Below the pieces are notes generated by a model. The model was not told the origin of the DNA. It did not search any database and worked only from the letters and a program-made list of their open reading frames with translations. A DNA stretch of 64,000 nt, taken from the NCBI RefSeq assembly GCF_025742995.1, contig NZ_JAOVQM010000002.1, forward strand, positions 310,001 through 374,000, written 5' to 3'. The translations under genes were made by a program, and so were the position numbers. This DNA is from Paracholeplasma manati (lineage in GTDB: Bacteria; Bacillota_I; Bacilli_A; Acholeplasmatales; UBA5453). Below are positions 23,533-32,819 of this stretch, one piece after another (positions within the stretch are counted from its first letter, which is position 1; each line of letters opens with the position of its first letter).

Positions 23533-24246
23533 CTATTTAGATTGTCTAAGTCTAGCTACCCTAGAATACTTTGGGTTATCACCATAGCGAACCAAATAAT
23601 CACTCGCACTTTGGATATTACAACTGTTTCTCGCAACCAAAGGCATTACATAGCCTATATGGGATGCGACCAGGGTGGCTAACGTCACTAAAGAAGGCAC
23701 ATGTAAACCTGCCGATACCACAGCATTATTCATCGCGTTTTGGATGGATAAGGGTTTATTTTGAATGGTGTCACGTATTCTATCTAGCCATGCTTTTGAG
23801 TAAACAGTATCGATCAACTCCAGTGGTTGTGATCTGAAATAACTCGAAAGTAATGCGAAAAAGGCATATTCAAGGTGTTCATTAGTAGCAATCGAGAGCG
23901 TTTTGAGTATTGAGTCGGCATCGTTTAAATCCAAAAAGAAGTTTGCAATCCCTTGATCGACGATGTTACTTGAGTTTGCTTTTAAGCACCAATCAACCAC
24001 TCTGGTGGAATCCAATGTGTTTGGATCAACAATCATGGTTGCTAATAACATGGTTTCATAGTAATTCAATTCGAACAACGCATCAGCCAATGCGTTGTTT
24101 TTTGGTAGTTTCGATGCGTATTGTCTCAAGTCACCCATTTTCACGCCGATGTATTGAAAAGGTTTAGGCTGTTTAGAAAGTCTTTTATATGTGCCTTCAT
24201 CTATCAAGGTTAATAAGTCATTATATATTCGATTTAGTTCGGTCAA
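23533..24246 (-). CDS. AlkD-like DNA alkylation repair protein
   Basis: 237 aa from TTG 24246, with AGGAGT (24258-24253) six bases upstream. The open frame reaches 24558 but that part overlaps the divergent pot promoter and looks non-coding. The protein is all-helical with repeats of HEAT type; YIGVKMGDLRQYASKL and the following YETMLLATMIVD match the AlkD/DNA alkylation repair family, which removes bulky alkylated bases. Catalytic Asp/Trp positions could not be checked by alignment. Confidence 0.65.
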   Translation of the reverse strand: MTELNRIYNDLLTLIDEGTYKRLSKQPKPFQYIGVKMGDLRQYASKLPKNNALADALFELNYYETMLLATMIVDPNTLDSTRVVDWCLKANSSNIVDQGIANFFLDLNDADSILKTLSIATNEHLEYAFFALLSSYFRSQPLELIDTVYSKAWLDRIRDTIQNKPLSIQNAMNNAVVSAGLHVPSLVTLATLVASHIGYVMPLVARNSCNIQSASDYLVRYGDNPKYSRVARLRQSK

Positions 24247-24348
24247 AGTATCACTCCTAACTAACCACATCATATCATAAAAACAATCGAAATCATTCAG
24301 GGAAGGATTGGATTTGTAAGGGGATCTATATAATTTTTTGTTTTTGGG

Positions 24349-24376
24349 TTGACAATGAAACACATTACTATATAAT
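24349..24376 (+). promoter_or_regulatory. Consensus promoter of the pot operon
   Basis: TTGACA (24349-24354), 16-bp spacer, TATAAT (24371-24376): both boxes are perfect sigma-A consensus. The leader to the potA start is about 125 nt and shows no riboswitch I recognise. Confidence 0.8.
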
Positions 24377-24507
24377 AGTATTGACTTAGGTTTATTATTG
24401 CTTAACCCGAAGTTTATATATACTAAACATTGGCGGAATGACTGACCTATCGGTTTATGGTTATTCTTGTTAATGAAAAACGGATAACGTCTTATTGGGG
24501 GTATTGT

Positions 24508-25566
24508 ATGAAAAAATTGATTGAATTGAAAGGTATCACCAAGGCGTTTGGTGGTCAAGTGGTACTAAAGGGCATCGATTTGGACATCTATGAAAACGAA
24601 TTTGTTACCCTCTTAGGTCCATCGGGTTGTGGAAAAACAACCACACTTCGCATCATTGGTGGGTTTGAAAAACCATCCTCCGGTGAAGTGCTATTTAATG
24701 GCGAATCTGTGGCGGATTTGCCGCCACATAAAAGACCAACCAATACGGTCTTTCAACGCTATGCATTGTTTCCCCATTTAGATGTGTATGAAAATGTTGC
24801 TTTTGGATTGAGATTGAAAAAAGAATATCAAAAGATGCCAGCTAAAGCGCGTGAAGCTTTGATCGAACAAAAGGTGTCTAAATACCTTCAAATGGTTGGT
24901 TTGGTTGGCTATGAAAACCGAAGTGTCCATAAGATGTCTGGGGGTCAACAACAAAGGGTCGCGATTGCGAGGGCTTTGATCAATGAACCTCAAGTATTGT
25001 TACTGGATGAACCACTCGCTGCACTCGATTTAAAACTCCGCCAGGAGATGCAATATGAGCTTAAAGAAATCCAACGCAATGCGGGTATTACTTTTATATT
25101 TGTTACCCATGACCAAGAAGAAGCGCTAACTATGAGCGACAAAATCGTGGTCATGAATGAGGGTGAAATCCTTCAAGTAGGCACACCAGAAGATATCTAC
25201 AATGAACCTAGTAGCCGATTTGTCGCGGGTTTCATTGGCGAATCGAACATCATCGAAGGCATCATGAAAGACGACTATTTGGTTCACTTTGATGGTAAAG
25301 ATTATGTTTGTGTTGACTATGGATTCAAAAAGAATGAAGTGGTCGACATTGTCTTAAGACCAGAGGATTTAGATATTGTCGAACCAGGCCAAGGTTTCAT
25401 TGAAGGCATTGTAGATTCCATCATTTTCAAAGGTGTTCATTATGAGATTGATGTGAAAACACCAGAACGTATTTACACGATTCATACCATCAAGTACCAC
25501 GCGGAAGGGTCACAGGTATCCATCGTATTCGACAAAGAAGATGTCCACGTGATGGAAAAATGGTAA
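24508..25566 (+). CDS. potA: Spermidine/putrescine ABC transporter ATP-binding protein PotA
   Basis: 352 aa from ATG 24508 (SD GGGGGT); the frame opens at 24457 but has no SD there. ABC ATPase: Walker [11 protein letters not shown], signature MSGGQQQR, Walker [12 protein letters not shown] and switch His in [11 protein letters not shown]-terminal TOBE-like regulatory domain ([13 protein letters not shown]) is present, as in PotA. It energises polyamine import with PotB/PotC. The next gene overlaps its last codons. First gene of potABCD. Confidence 0.93.
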   Translation: MKKLIELKGITKAFGGQVVLKGIDLDIYENEFVTLLGPSGCGKTTTLRIIGGFEKPSSGEVLFNGESVADLPPHKRPTNTVFQRYALFPHLDVYENVAFGLRLKKEYQKMPAKAREALIEQKVSKYLQMVGLVGYENRSVHKMSGGQQQRVAIARALINEPQVLLLDEPLAALDLKLRQEMQYELKEIQRNAGITFIFVTHDQEEALTMSDKIVVMNEGEILQVGTPEDIYNEPSSRFVAGFIGESNIIEGIMKDDYLVHFDGKDYVCVDYGFKKNEVVDIVLRPEDLDIVEPGQGFIEGIVDSIIFKGVHYEIDVKTPERIYTIHTIKYHAEGSQVSIVFDKEDVHVMEKW

Positions 25567-26390
25567 GCATGAAAAAGGCGATACCACTGAAGAATAAACT
25601 CAGTTTAAGGGATTTAAACCTGATGGGGAGCCCTTATTATGTGGTTTTATTCTTCCTCATCCTCATTCCGCTCATATTGATATTGTTTTACGCGTTTTCA
25701 GAACGCGTTAATGACTTATTTATTTCCTTTTCATTTAACTATTTTAGACAGTTTTTAAACGAACCTGCCTTCATTAAAACAATGTTAGATTCCATTAAAC
25801 TCGCGATTTATACCACATTGGTCACGTTATTTATTGGGTATCCAACCGCATATTTGATTACCAAATCGAATAAGAAAACACAAACATTACTGATTCTCAT
25901 GATTACCGCACCGATGTGGGTCAATATGTTGTTAAGGACCCTCGCTTGGAAGCAAATCTTTGAAATGCTAAATGCATCCTTGTTAGGTACAGATATCGCT
26001 ATCATTACTGGGATGGTGTATGTATTTTTACCATTCATGGTATTACCGATTTATACCGTTTTGTCCAAGATTGATCCAAAACTCTATGAAGCAGCCGATG
26101 ATTTGGGTGCGAATAAGTTTCAAACATTTTTAAAAGTTACCTTACCATTATCGATTACAGGTGTCTTATCAGGCATCACGATGGTATTACTCCCAGCAGC
26201 AACCACGCTAGTCATCCCTAAATATTTGGGTAAAAACCGATATTTGATAGGCAATCTCATCGAAGACCGTTTCCTCACTGCAGGTAACTGGGGTTATGGT
26301 TCAGCCATCGCCATCATCCTATCTTTGGTCATCATGGCGATGGTCATCTTCACCAAGAAACTCGATCGAAATAAGGGGGCTAAAGAATGA
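25560..26390 (+). CDS. potB: Spermidine/putrescine ABC transporter permease PotB
   Basis: 276 aa (273 if ATG 25569 is used; both overlap or abut the potA stop and neither has a strong SD). Six membrane helices. The inner-loop EAA motif is visible as [20 protein letters not shown], which contacts the PotA ATPase. It forms the channel with PotC. Overlaps potC by 4 bp (ATGA). Confidence 0.92.
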   Translation: MVSMKKAIPLKNKLSLRDLNLMGSPYYVVLFFLILIPLILILFYAFSERVNDLFISFSFNYFRQFLNEPAFIKTMLDSIKLAIYTTLVTLFIGYPTAYLITKSNKKTQTLLILMITAPMWVNMLLRTLAWKQIFEMLNASLLGTDIAIITGMVYVFLPFMVLPIYTVLSKIDPKLYEAADDLGANKFQTFLKVTLPLSITGVLSGITMVLLPAATTLVIPKYLGKNRYLIGNLIEDRFLTAGNWGYGSAIAIILSLVIMAMVIFTKKLDRNKGAKE

Positions 26391-27172
26391 AATCCCTTAA
26401 AAACTGGATATCCAAATCTTATATTGGGATCATCCTCGCGTTTTGTTACGCACCAATTTTTTCACTAATCATTTTCTCTTTTAATGAGAATAAGAGTTTG
26501 ACCAATTGGGGTGGATTTTCACTCAAATGGTATGAAAAATTATTTGATTCGACCGATATCATGACAGCGGTCATTATGACCATTGTCATCGCGGTCCTCG
26601 CAACATTGATTTCAGTATTCATCGGAACCCTCGCAGCGATTTCACTGTCGAAATCGAAAAAGGTATTTAAAGATGTGATGCTTGGGGTCAATAACGTGCC
26701 TATCGTTAACCCAGAGATTGTCACTGCCGTGGGATTATTGTTACTATTTGTTTCATTCCAGATTGACCGTGGTTACACGACCATGTTGCTAGCCCATGTG
26801 GCGTTTTGTACCCCATATGTCGTGATTACGGTGTATCCAAAGGTTAAAAGTTTGGATCCTAATCTCGCGGAAGCAGCGAACGATTTGGGGGCAACCCCAG
26901 TTCAAGCTTTATGGTTGGTCGTGTTCCCACAAATCAAGGTCGCGATTTTCGCTGCAGCAGCCATCGCATTCACCATGAGTTTTGATGATTTCGTCATCTC
27001 GTACTTTACCGCTGGGTCGGCTACCAACATCAGCATCTACTTATATACATTAAGACGTGGGGTTGAACCCACCATCAATGCGTTATCTACCATCATCATC
27101 GTCATCATTGGCGTGGTGGTGACTTATCGATATTTGAAATCGAACCAAAACAACGAACAGGAGATTGAATAA
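26387..27172 (+). CDS. potC: Spermidine/putrescine ABC transporter permease PotC
   Basis: 261 aa, six helices, EAA motif EAANDLGATPVQALWLVVFP. FTMSFDDFVISYFTAG is typical of PotC. Start overlaps the potB stop. Second membrane subunit of the polyamine importer. Confidence 0.92.
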   Translation: MKSLKNWISKSYIGIILAFCYAPIFSLIIFSFNENKSLTNWGGFSLKWYEKLFDSTDIMTAVIMTIVIAVLATLISVFIGTLAAISLSKSKKVFKDVMLGVNNVPIVNPEIVTAVGLLLLFVSFQIDRGYTTMLLAHVAFCTPYVVITVYPKVKSLDPNLAEAANDLGATPVQALWLVVFPQIKVAIFAAAAIAFTMSFDDFVISYFTAGSATNISIYLYTLRRGVEPTINALSTIIIVIIGVVVTYRYLKSNQNNEQEIE

Positions 27173-27173
27173 C

Positions 27174-28250
27174 ATGAAAAAAACATTGGTTTTAGCATTA
27201 CTCACGTTGGTGAGTGTGACATTGTCTGGTTGTGGTGTGGTCAGAAGCATCACCTGCATCAATAAAGAAAAACTCAACCTATTTAACTGGGGTGAATACA
27301 TTGACCCAGCCATTTTAAGGGGATTTGAAGAAGAGCACAACGTCTGTGTGACGATGTCTACTTTCGCATCCAATGAATCGGCCATCACTAAAATGAAAAC
27401 ACAAGCGTTTGATTTGGTGATCCCTTCCGATTATGCCATTGAACAAATGGTACAAGAAGACCTCATTCAAACATTGGATTGGTCAAAGATTGAAAACTTC
27501 AATCCGAACACCGATTTAGCACCAGGGTTGGTATCTATATTAAATGCGCTTGATTTTGATTTACTCGATTATGGGGTCCCGTATTTTTGGGGGAATGTCG
27601 GTATTTTATACAACAAGGATGTCGTATCCCAAAGTGAACTTGAAGCCCAAGAATGGGATATATTCAAATCATCCTCCTATGAAATTGCGTTTTATGATTC
27701 AGCTCGAGATGGCTTCATGGTCGCGTTAAAGAGTTTAGGTTATTCGATGAATACATCGACTCAAACCGAACTTAATGAAGCGGAAAACTGGTTGATGGAT
27801 TTGGCCAATAAAAACAATGTGGTCTTTTTAACCGATGAAATCCTCGATGACATGGTTTCACTCACCTACGATTTAGCCCTAACGTATTCAGGGGATGCCA
27901 TCTATTTGATGAGTGAACAAGAAAAACTCGATTTCTTCGTACCAAACAGTGGGACAAACGTTTGGGTAGACGCGTTGGTCATTCCGAAGAATGCGAAAAA
28001 TGTCGATTTGGCTTACGCATTCATCAATTATGTCCTCACAGCAGAATCAGCGACTCTCAACACCGAATATGTCATGTATTCCAGTCCAAGAAAAGATGTT
28101 TATGAAGCGATGATTTCGGAAAGCTCAGATTTCTACGAATACCGTAATGCATATAATGTTGTGATCCACACGAATGATGAAGTGTTCCGTTATGTACCAA
28201 CGACCAAAGCATTCATTTCAGATGCTTGGGCGAGAATTCGTGCATTGTAA
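27174..28250 (+). CDS. potD: Polyamine-binding lipoprotein PotD
   Basis: 358 aa from ATG 27174 (SD CAGGAG). Signal peptide with lipobox LSGC (Cys at about 20-21), then an extracellular solute-binding domain: NLFNWGEYIDPAILRGFEEE is the PotD/PotF start, AFDLVIPSDYAIEQM and PYFWGNVGILYN follow. It captures spermidine/putrescine outside the cell for PotBC. A second Cys shortly after the lipobox (SITCINKE) is unusual but probably neutral. A terminator closes the operon. Confidence 0.92.
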   Translation: MKKTLVLALLTLVSVTLSGCGVVRSITCINKEKLNLFNWGEYIDPAILRGFEEEHNVCVTMSTFASNESAITKMKTQAFDLVIPSDYAIEQMVQEDLIQTLDWSKIENFNPNTDLAPGLVSILNALDFDLLDYGVPYFWGNVGILYNKDVVSQSELEAQEWDIFKSSSYEIAFYDSARDGFMVALKSLGYSMNTSTQTELNEAENWLMDLANKNNVVFLTDEILDDMVSLTYDLALTYSGDAIYLMSEQEKLDFFVPNSGTNVWVDALVIPKNAKNVDLAYAFINYVLTAESATLNTEYVMYSSPRKDVYEAMISESSDFYEYRNAYNVVIHTNDEVFRYVPTTKAFISDAWARIRAL

Positions 28251-28264
28251 TAGATAAAGCCTAT

Positions 28265-28294
28265 AGGATGTCACTTTAGTGACGTCCTTTTTTA
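28265..28294 (+). terminator. potABCD terminator
   Basis: GGATGTCAC, TTTA, GTGACGTCC (one G-U pair) followed by TTTTTTATT. Confidence 0.88.
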
Positions 28295-28353
28295 TTAAAG
28301 AATTAAATAATTCCCTTTCTTATGGTAAAATGGAAAAGAATTGAGGTTTACTT

Positions 28354-28722
28354 ATGCAAACAAGACACGAAATCAGAATCGAAACCATGACATTTTTATA
28401 TCAACAAGACCTTCGTGGGGATATTGTTGTTGAACCATTTAAAGAATCCTATGATTTGTACCACGCGGTTTTAGCCCATTTAGCTGAAATTGACCAATTA
28501 ATCAAAGATACCTTGGTCAACTACACCATTGAACGATTGTCCTTTGTTGACCGTGCCATCATTCGACTAGCTGTATATGAAATGATGTATACCGATACAC
28601 CGAAACCAATCGTCATCAATGAAGCCATAAAACTCACCAAAGCTTACTCTAATTTAGAAGATGAAAAACAATCCGCTTTTACCAACCGCTTACTAGACAA
28701 CATCTCCAAACGACTCGGGTGA
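28354..28722 (+). CDS. nusB: Transcription antitermination/ribosome biogenesis factor NusB
   Basis: 122 aa, all-helical. RHEIRIETMTFLYQ, LSFVDRAIIRLAVYEM and VINEAIKLTKAYS are the conserved NusB signatures. It binds boxA RNA with NusE (S10) in rRNA antitermination. SD GAGGT precedes ATG. It opens a close-packed operon nusB-xseA-xseB-dxs-tlyA-recN, an order conserved in Firmicutes. Confidence 0.93.
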   Translation: MQTRHEIRIETMTFLYQQDLRGDIVVEPFKESYDLYHAVLAHLAEIDQLIKDTLVNYTIERLSFVDRAIIRLAVYEMMYTDTPKPIVINEAIKLTKAYSNLEDEKQSAFTNRLLDNISKRLG

Positions 28723-28726
28723 TACC

Positions 28727-30076
28727 ATGCAAGACGTTAGATACCTAACGGTTTCCGCGTTAACCAAATACATTAAGCAAATCCTTGAAAACGATAAGCA
28801 CTTAGGCCAAATCTATATCAAGGGTGAAATCTCGAATTTGACCAAACATAGCCGTGGTCATTTTTACTTTACGCTCAAAGACGAGTCCGCTCAAATTCGT
28901 GTGACGATGTTTTCAAACTACGTTAAGAATTTGGTGTTTAGTCCTAAAGATGGCGACAAAGTCAGACTCTTTGGTTCGATGAGCGTGTATGAAGCTGGTG
29001 GGTCTTACGCCATCAATGCATATACCATGGAACAAGATGGTATTGGCAGTTTGTATCTCGCTTATGAAAAGCTCAAAAGAGAACTACAAGACAAGGGCTA
29101 TTTTGACGCCATAAGAAAAAAAACCATTCCAACTTATCCAAAAGCCATCGGGGTCATCACGTCACCAACCGGGGCAGCCATTCGAGACATCATTCATACC
29201 ATTGAAAGACGTTATCCAACCACCAGACTTTATTTATACCCAGCCTTGGTTCAAGGCGAAGAAGCGAAATATTCGATTGAAAAACAAATCAAACAAGCCA
29301 ACCAAGATGGCTTAGTCGATGTCCTCATTGTGGGTCGTGGCGGTGGGTCGATTGAAGACCTGTGGGCATTCAATGAAATGCCAGTCATCGAAGCGATTTA
29401 TCGTTCAAAGATACCCATCATTTCAGCGGTTGGGCACGAAACAGATTTTACCTTGGCTGATTTTGTATCCGACTTAAGGGCACCGACCCCTACCGCAGCC
29501 GGTGAACTCGCTACCCCAAGCAAAGACAATTTATTAGAAACGGTCTTAGGGTATCAGCGCGGCTTACAAGTTTATATTCAAAAATACCTCGAACAACAAA
29601 AAACGACCCTCATTCATTTGGATGAACGCTTGATGGTGAACGGACCAGAAGCGCTCATCAAGCAATTGAAAGACCGGTACACGGTTTCGCAAGAAAACCT
29701 CAACAAAACCATGAATCAACTGCTGATGCATAAAAGAAATCAAGCACAGATGTTGGCTCAACTCGTCACATCGTTTGATGTGGTCGCTTTGGTCCAATAC
29801 AAAAAAGAGAAAAATGCTTACTTGGTCAGTCAATTAGAGAGTCATTATGAACGCATAGTATCTAAAAAAGACGATCATTTTCAACGGTTATTACAAGCGT
29901 TGAAGCACCAAAATCCACTCACATTGATGGATAAAGGGTATACCTATACAACGAAAAATCAAAAACGCATCGAATCGATCGATGATATTGATATCAATGA
30001 CACCATCGAAACCACACTCAAAGATGGAAAACTCACCTCCGTGGTGAAACACAAGGAGACACACACATGGAAATGA
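28727..30076 (+). CDS. xseA: Exodeoxyribonuclease VII large subunit
   Basis: 449 aa. N-terminal OB-fold (YLTVSALTKYIKQILENDKH; IYIKGEISNLTKHSRGHFYF), catalytic middle (GVITSPTGAAIRDI; DVLIVGRGGGSIEDLWAFN; PIISAVGHETDFTLADFVSD; RAPTPTAAGE) and a long coiled coil. With XseB it degrades single-stranded DNA processively. Four bp from nusB; overlaps xseB by 10 bp. Confidence 0.94.
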   Translation: MQDVRYLTVSALTKYIKQILENDKHLGQIYIKGEISNLTKHSRGHFYFTLKDESAQIRVTMFSNYVKNLVFSPKDGDKVRLFGSMSVYEAGGSYAINAYTMEQDGIGSLYLAYEKLKRELQDKGYFDAIRKKTIPTYPKAIGVITSPTGAAIRDIIHTIERRYPTTRLYLYPALVQGEEAKYSIEKQIKQANQDGLVDVLIVGRGGGSIEDLWAFNEMPVIEAIYRSKIPIISAVGHETDFTLADFVSDLRAPTPTAAGELATPSKDNLLETVLGYQRGLQVYIQKYLEQQKTTLIHLDERLMVNGPEALIKQLKDRYTVSQENLNKTMNQLLMHKRNQAQMLAQLVTSFDVVALVQYKKEKNAYLVSQLESHYERIVSKKDDHFQRLLQALKHQNPLTLMDKGYTYTTKNQKRIESIDDIDINDTIETTLKDGKLTSVVKHKETHTWK

Positions 30077-30276
30077 CATTTGAACAAGCCATTCAAGCGT
30101 TAGAAAAAACCGTTAAAGCGCTTGAGAACAAGGACATCGCATTAGATGAAGCTGTCCGTCTATACAATGAAGGACTCAAGCTATCTAAAATTTGTTATGA
30201 ATTATTAACAGCATCCGAAAAATTGGTGGTTAAAACCATCACGCCCAATGGTAGTGAGGATTTTAAACTAGAATAA
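30067..30276 (+). CDS. xseB: Exodeoxyribonuclease VII small subunit
   Basis: 69 aa helical hairpin: MTFEQAIQALEKTVKALENK and LDEAVRLYNEGLKLSKIC are characteristic. SD AAGGAG (30053-30058) favours ATG 30067; ATG 30073 is an alternative. It coats the XseA coiled coil. In many Firmicutes ispA follows here; in this window dxs follows directly. Confidence 0.93.
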   Translation: MEMTFEQAIQALEKTVKALENKDIALDEAVRLYNEGLKLSKICYELLTASEKLVVKTITPNGSEDFKLE

Positions 30277-30285
30277 GAGGTTTTT

Positions 30286-32121
30286 ATGCAGCTAAAAGAC
30301 ATCAAAGACCCAAAAGACATCAAAACATTATCGATCAAAGAACTCGAAAGTTTATCTCAAGAGATACGCCATTTTTTGGTGGATTCTATCAGCAAAACCG
30401 GTGGTCACCTCGCCTCAAACTTAGGGGCGGTAGAATTATCGATTGCGTTACATTATGTCTTTGAGTCACCCAAGGATCAGTTCATCTTTGACGTTGGACA
30501 TCAATCCTATACCCACAAAATTTTAACCGGCAGAGCCAGTCAATTCGAAACCTTGAGACAACATCAGGGTCTTTCAGGTTATATCAATTACCAAGAATCC
30601 ATCCACGATGTGTGGGAATCAGGACATGCAGGAACTGCTGTATCTGCTTTACATGGGGTTTTAAAGGCCAAGCAATTGAAACAAGAAGCGGGCACTGCCA
30701 TCGCTTTGGTTGGTGATGGTTCCATCACATCGGGGATGAGTTTTGAAGCCCTCAACCTGTTGGGTTCAGACCCATCTTTAAAAGGCATCGTCATTTTAAA
30801 CGACAACAACATGTCGATTTCTAAAAATGTCGGTGCGCTTTCTAAAGTATTGACCCTCCTTCGAGGCAATCGTTTCTTGATGAAACTCAGAAATGGGATT
30901 GCGAGAATTACCCCCAACCTATTGGTCCGTGTCTATCGCCGATTCAAACGCATGATCAAAGCGTTCTTCCAATCTGGGAATGTCTTTGAAGAATTGGGTT
31001 ATGTCTATATCGGTCCAATCGATGGAAACGATTTGAAAACCGTCATTAAAACCTTAAAACAAGCGCAGAAAATGAAAAAAAGTGTCGTCATCCACGCCGT
31101 GACTGAAAAGGGTAAAGGCTATGAAGTTGCCGCTACCGATAACGATGGTAAGTTTCATGGGGTGGGTTCATTTGACAAATCTACAGGTAATCCGACCAAA
31201 ATTAACCATCACGGGATGACATCCTTCTCTGAAGTGATCTCAACTGCGATGATTGCTTATCAACATATCCAAAAGACATTCGTCGTCATGCCAGCGATGT
31301 TGGTTGGTACGAAGTTTGAAAAATTCTACCAACAATTCCCGGACCGTTTGATCGATGTCGGGATTGCTGAAGAACATGCAGCGACGATGGCTTCAGCCTT
31401 ATCACGTAATGGCATTCAAGTATTCTTACCACTGTACGCCACCTTCAGCCAACGTGCGTATGATCAAATCATGAATGACATCGCGAGAAGCGATACCAAA
31501 GTCATCTTTGGCATCGACCGTGCTGGGTTTGTCGGCGACGATGGGTCTACCCATCAAGGCTTATACGACGTATCGATGTTCTATTCGATGCCAAACGTGG
31601 TCATCACGATGCCTTATGATGCGAAAGAAGCGTTTGACCTATTACATTATGGGTTTAGTCAATCTCACCCATTTGTCATTCGCTATCCTCGTTTAGAAAC
31701 CCCGTTTGATTCTAATCATTTACCATCATTTGATCCGATCACACTTTCCTGGCCAATATTGAGCGAAGGGATTGCTCAAGTCTGGATATCATATGGTCCT
31801 GGTTTGGATTTATTACAAAAAGCCAAATCGACTTTACATATCGATGCGAGAATCATCAACGCCCGTTTCATTCGACCGATGGATTTAACTACCTTAAAAG
31901 AAGCTTTAGATTTAAATGTGCCCGTATTTGTGTACGAAGAAGCCTTCGGTTCTGGCACATTGTATCATCATATCTTAGACTATATGGCTAAAGAAGGCTA
32001 CCATCAAAAAATTCGTAACATGTCCGTGAAAGACATCATCCACCATGGGTCAAGAACCCACAACCAAATGGATGCGAAAATGGATCTTACAGCCCTCATG
32101 GAGGCTTTAAAAGACTTATGA
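30286..32121 (+). CDS. dxs: 1-deoxy-D-xylulose-5-phosphate synthase
   Basis: 611 aa thiamine-diphosphate enzyme condensing pyruvate with glyceraldehyde-3-phosphate, the first step of the MEP pathway to isoprenoids. Motifs: GGHLASNLGAVELSIALHYV, FDVGHQSYTHKILTGR, GDGSITSGMSFEALN (TPP binding, near 143), VTEKGKGYEVAATD and DVGIAEEHAATMASAL. Normal length. Together with ispH at 40430 it indicates a working MEP route. The stop region overlaps the tlyA start. Confidence 0.94.
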   Translation: MQLKDIKDPKDIKTLSIKELESLSQEIRHFLVDSISKTGGHLASNLGAVELSIALHYVFESPKDQFIFDVGHQSYTHKILTGRASQFETLRQHQGLSGYINYQESIHDVWESGHAGTAVSALHGVLKAKQLKQEAGTAIALVGDGSITSGMSFEALNLLGSDPSLKGIVILNDNNMSISKNVGALSKVLTLLRGNRFLMKLRNGIARITPNLLVRVYRRFKRMIKAFFQSGNVFEELGYVYIGPIDGNDLKTVIKTLKQAQKMKKSVVIHAVTEKGKGYEVAATDNDGKFHGVGSFDKSTGNPTKINHHGMTSFSEVISTAMIAYQHIQKTFVVMPAMLVGTKFEKFYQQFPDRLIDVGIAEEHAATMASALSRNGIQVFLPLYATFSQRAYDQIMNDIARSDTKVIFGIDRAGFVGDDGSTHQGLYDVSMFYSMPNVVITMPYDAKEAFDLLHYGFSQSHPFVIRYPRLETPFDSNHLPSFDPITLSWPILSEGIAQVWISYGPGLDLLQKAKSTLHIDARIINARFIRPMDLTTLKEALDLNVPVFVYEEAFGSGTLYHHILDYMAKEGYHQKIRNMSVKDIIHHGSRTHNQMDAKMDLTALMEALKDL

Positions 32122-32810
32122 GGCTCGATCACTACATGGTAGAAACCTACCTCAAAACCCGTTCTCAAGCGCAGGACCTCATCCGTCAAGGGAAAGTCAT
32201 GGTGGGTAGTCAAATCATCACCAAAACGGGTTATGATTTAAAACAAGAAAAAGTGACTATCCTCGAAGACAATCTATATGTCTCGAGGGGTGGTTTAAAA
32301 TTATTAGACGCCATTACAGCGTTTAACATCGACTTTAACCATCAAGTCGTTTGTGATATTGGTTCTTCCACCGGTGGATTCACCGATTGTGCTTTACAAC
32401 ACGGCGCTCAAAAGGTTTATGCTTACGATGTGGGTACGCTGCAGATGCATGATCGTCTTAGACAACACCCTCAGGTTGAATTACATGAACAAACCAATAT
32501 TTTAGACGTAGAATTGCCATCGGATATCGATATCTATACCATCGATGTCTCATTCACCTCTGTAAAACCCATCTTAAAACACCTTGAACTTAACCACGGC
32601 CGTTTCATCGTATTGGTTAAACCACAGTTTGAAGTTGGACCAGAATACATCAAAGATGGCATCGTCAAAGACACAAAAAAGCAATTAGAGGCTTTAGACG
32701 GTATTATACATTATGCCAAGCAGTTGAATTTTCAAATCCTTGCTCATAAAACCTCAGACTTACTCGGTAAAATGGGCAACCAAGAATTTTTACTCTTTCT
32801 TTCAAAGTAA
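32118..32810 (+). CDS. tlyA: TlyA-family rRNA 2'-O-methyltransferase/hemolysin-like protein
   Basis: 230 aa. N-terminal S4 RNA-binding domain (MRLDHYMVETYLKTRSQAQD) and FtsJ-like Rossmann methyltransferase (VSRGGLKLLDAI; VCDIGSSTGGFTDCAL near 78; DVSFTSVKPIL; VLVKPQFEVG near 167). By homology it 2'-O-methylates 16S and/or 23S rRNA. It is somewhat shorter than the usual 260-270 aa. Overlaps dxs by 4 bp. The usual argR/ahrC between tlyA and recN is absent. Confidence 0.9.
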   Translation: MRLDHYMVETYLKTRSQAQDLIRQGKVMVGSQIITKTGYDLKQEKVTILEDNLYVSRGGLKLLDAITAFNIDFNHQVVCDIGSSTGGFTDCALQHGAQKVYAYDVGTLQMHDRLRQHPQVELHEQTNILDVELPSDIDIYTIDVSFTSVKPILKHLELNHGRFIVLVKPQFEVGPEYIKDGIVKDTKKQLEALDGIIHYAKQLNFQILAHKTSDLLGKMGNQEFLLFLSK

Positions 32811-32819
32811 GGTGATGTT

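Noticed and set aside
23578-24558. Longer reading of the AlkD-like gene from 24558
   Set aside because: The upstream 104 codons overlap the consensus pot promoter, have no SD and look non-coding; AGGAGT before TTG 24246 sets the start.
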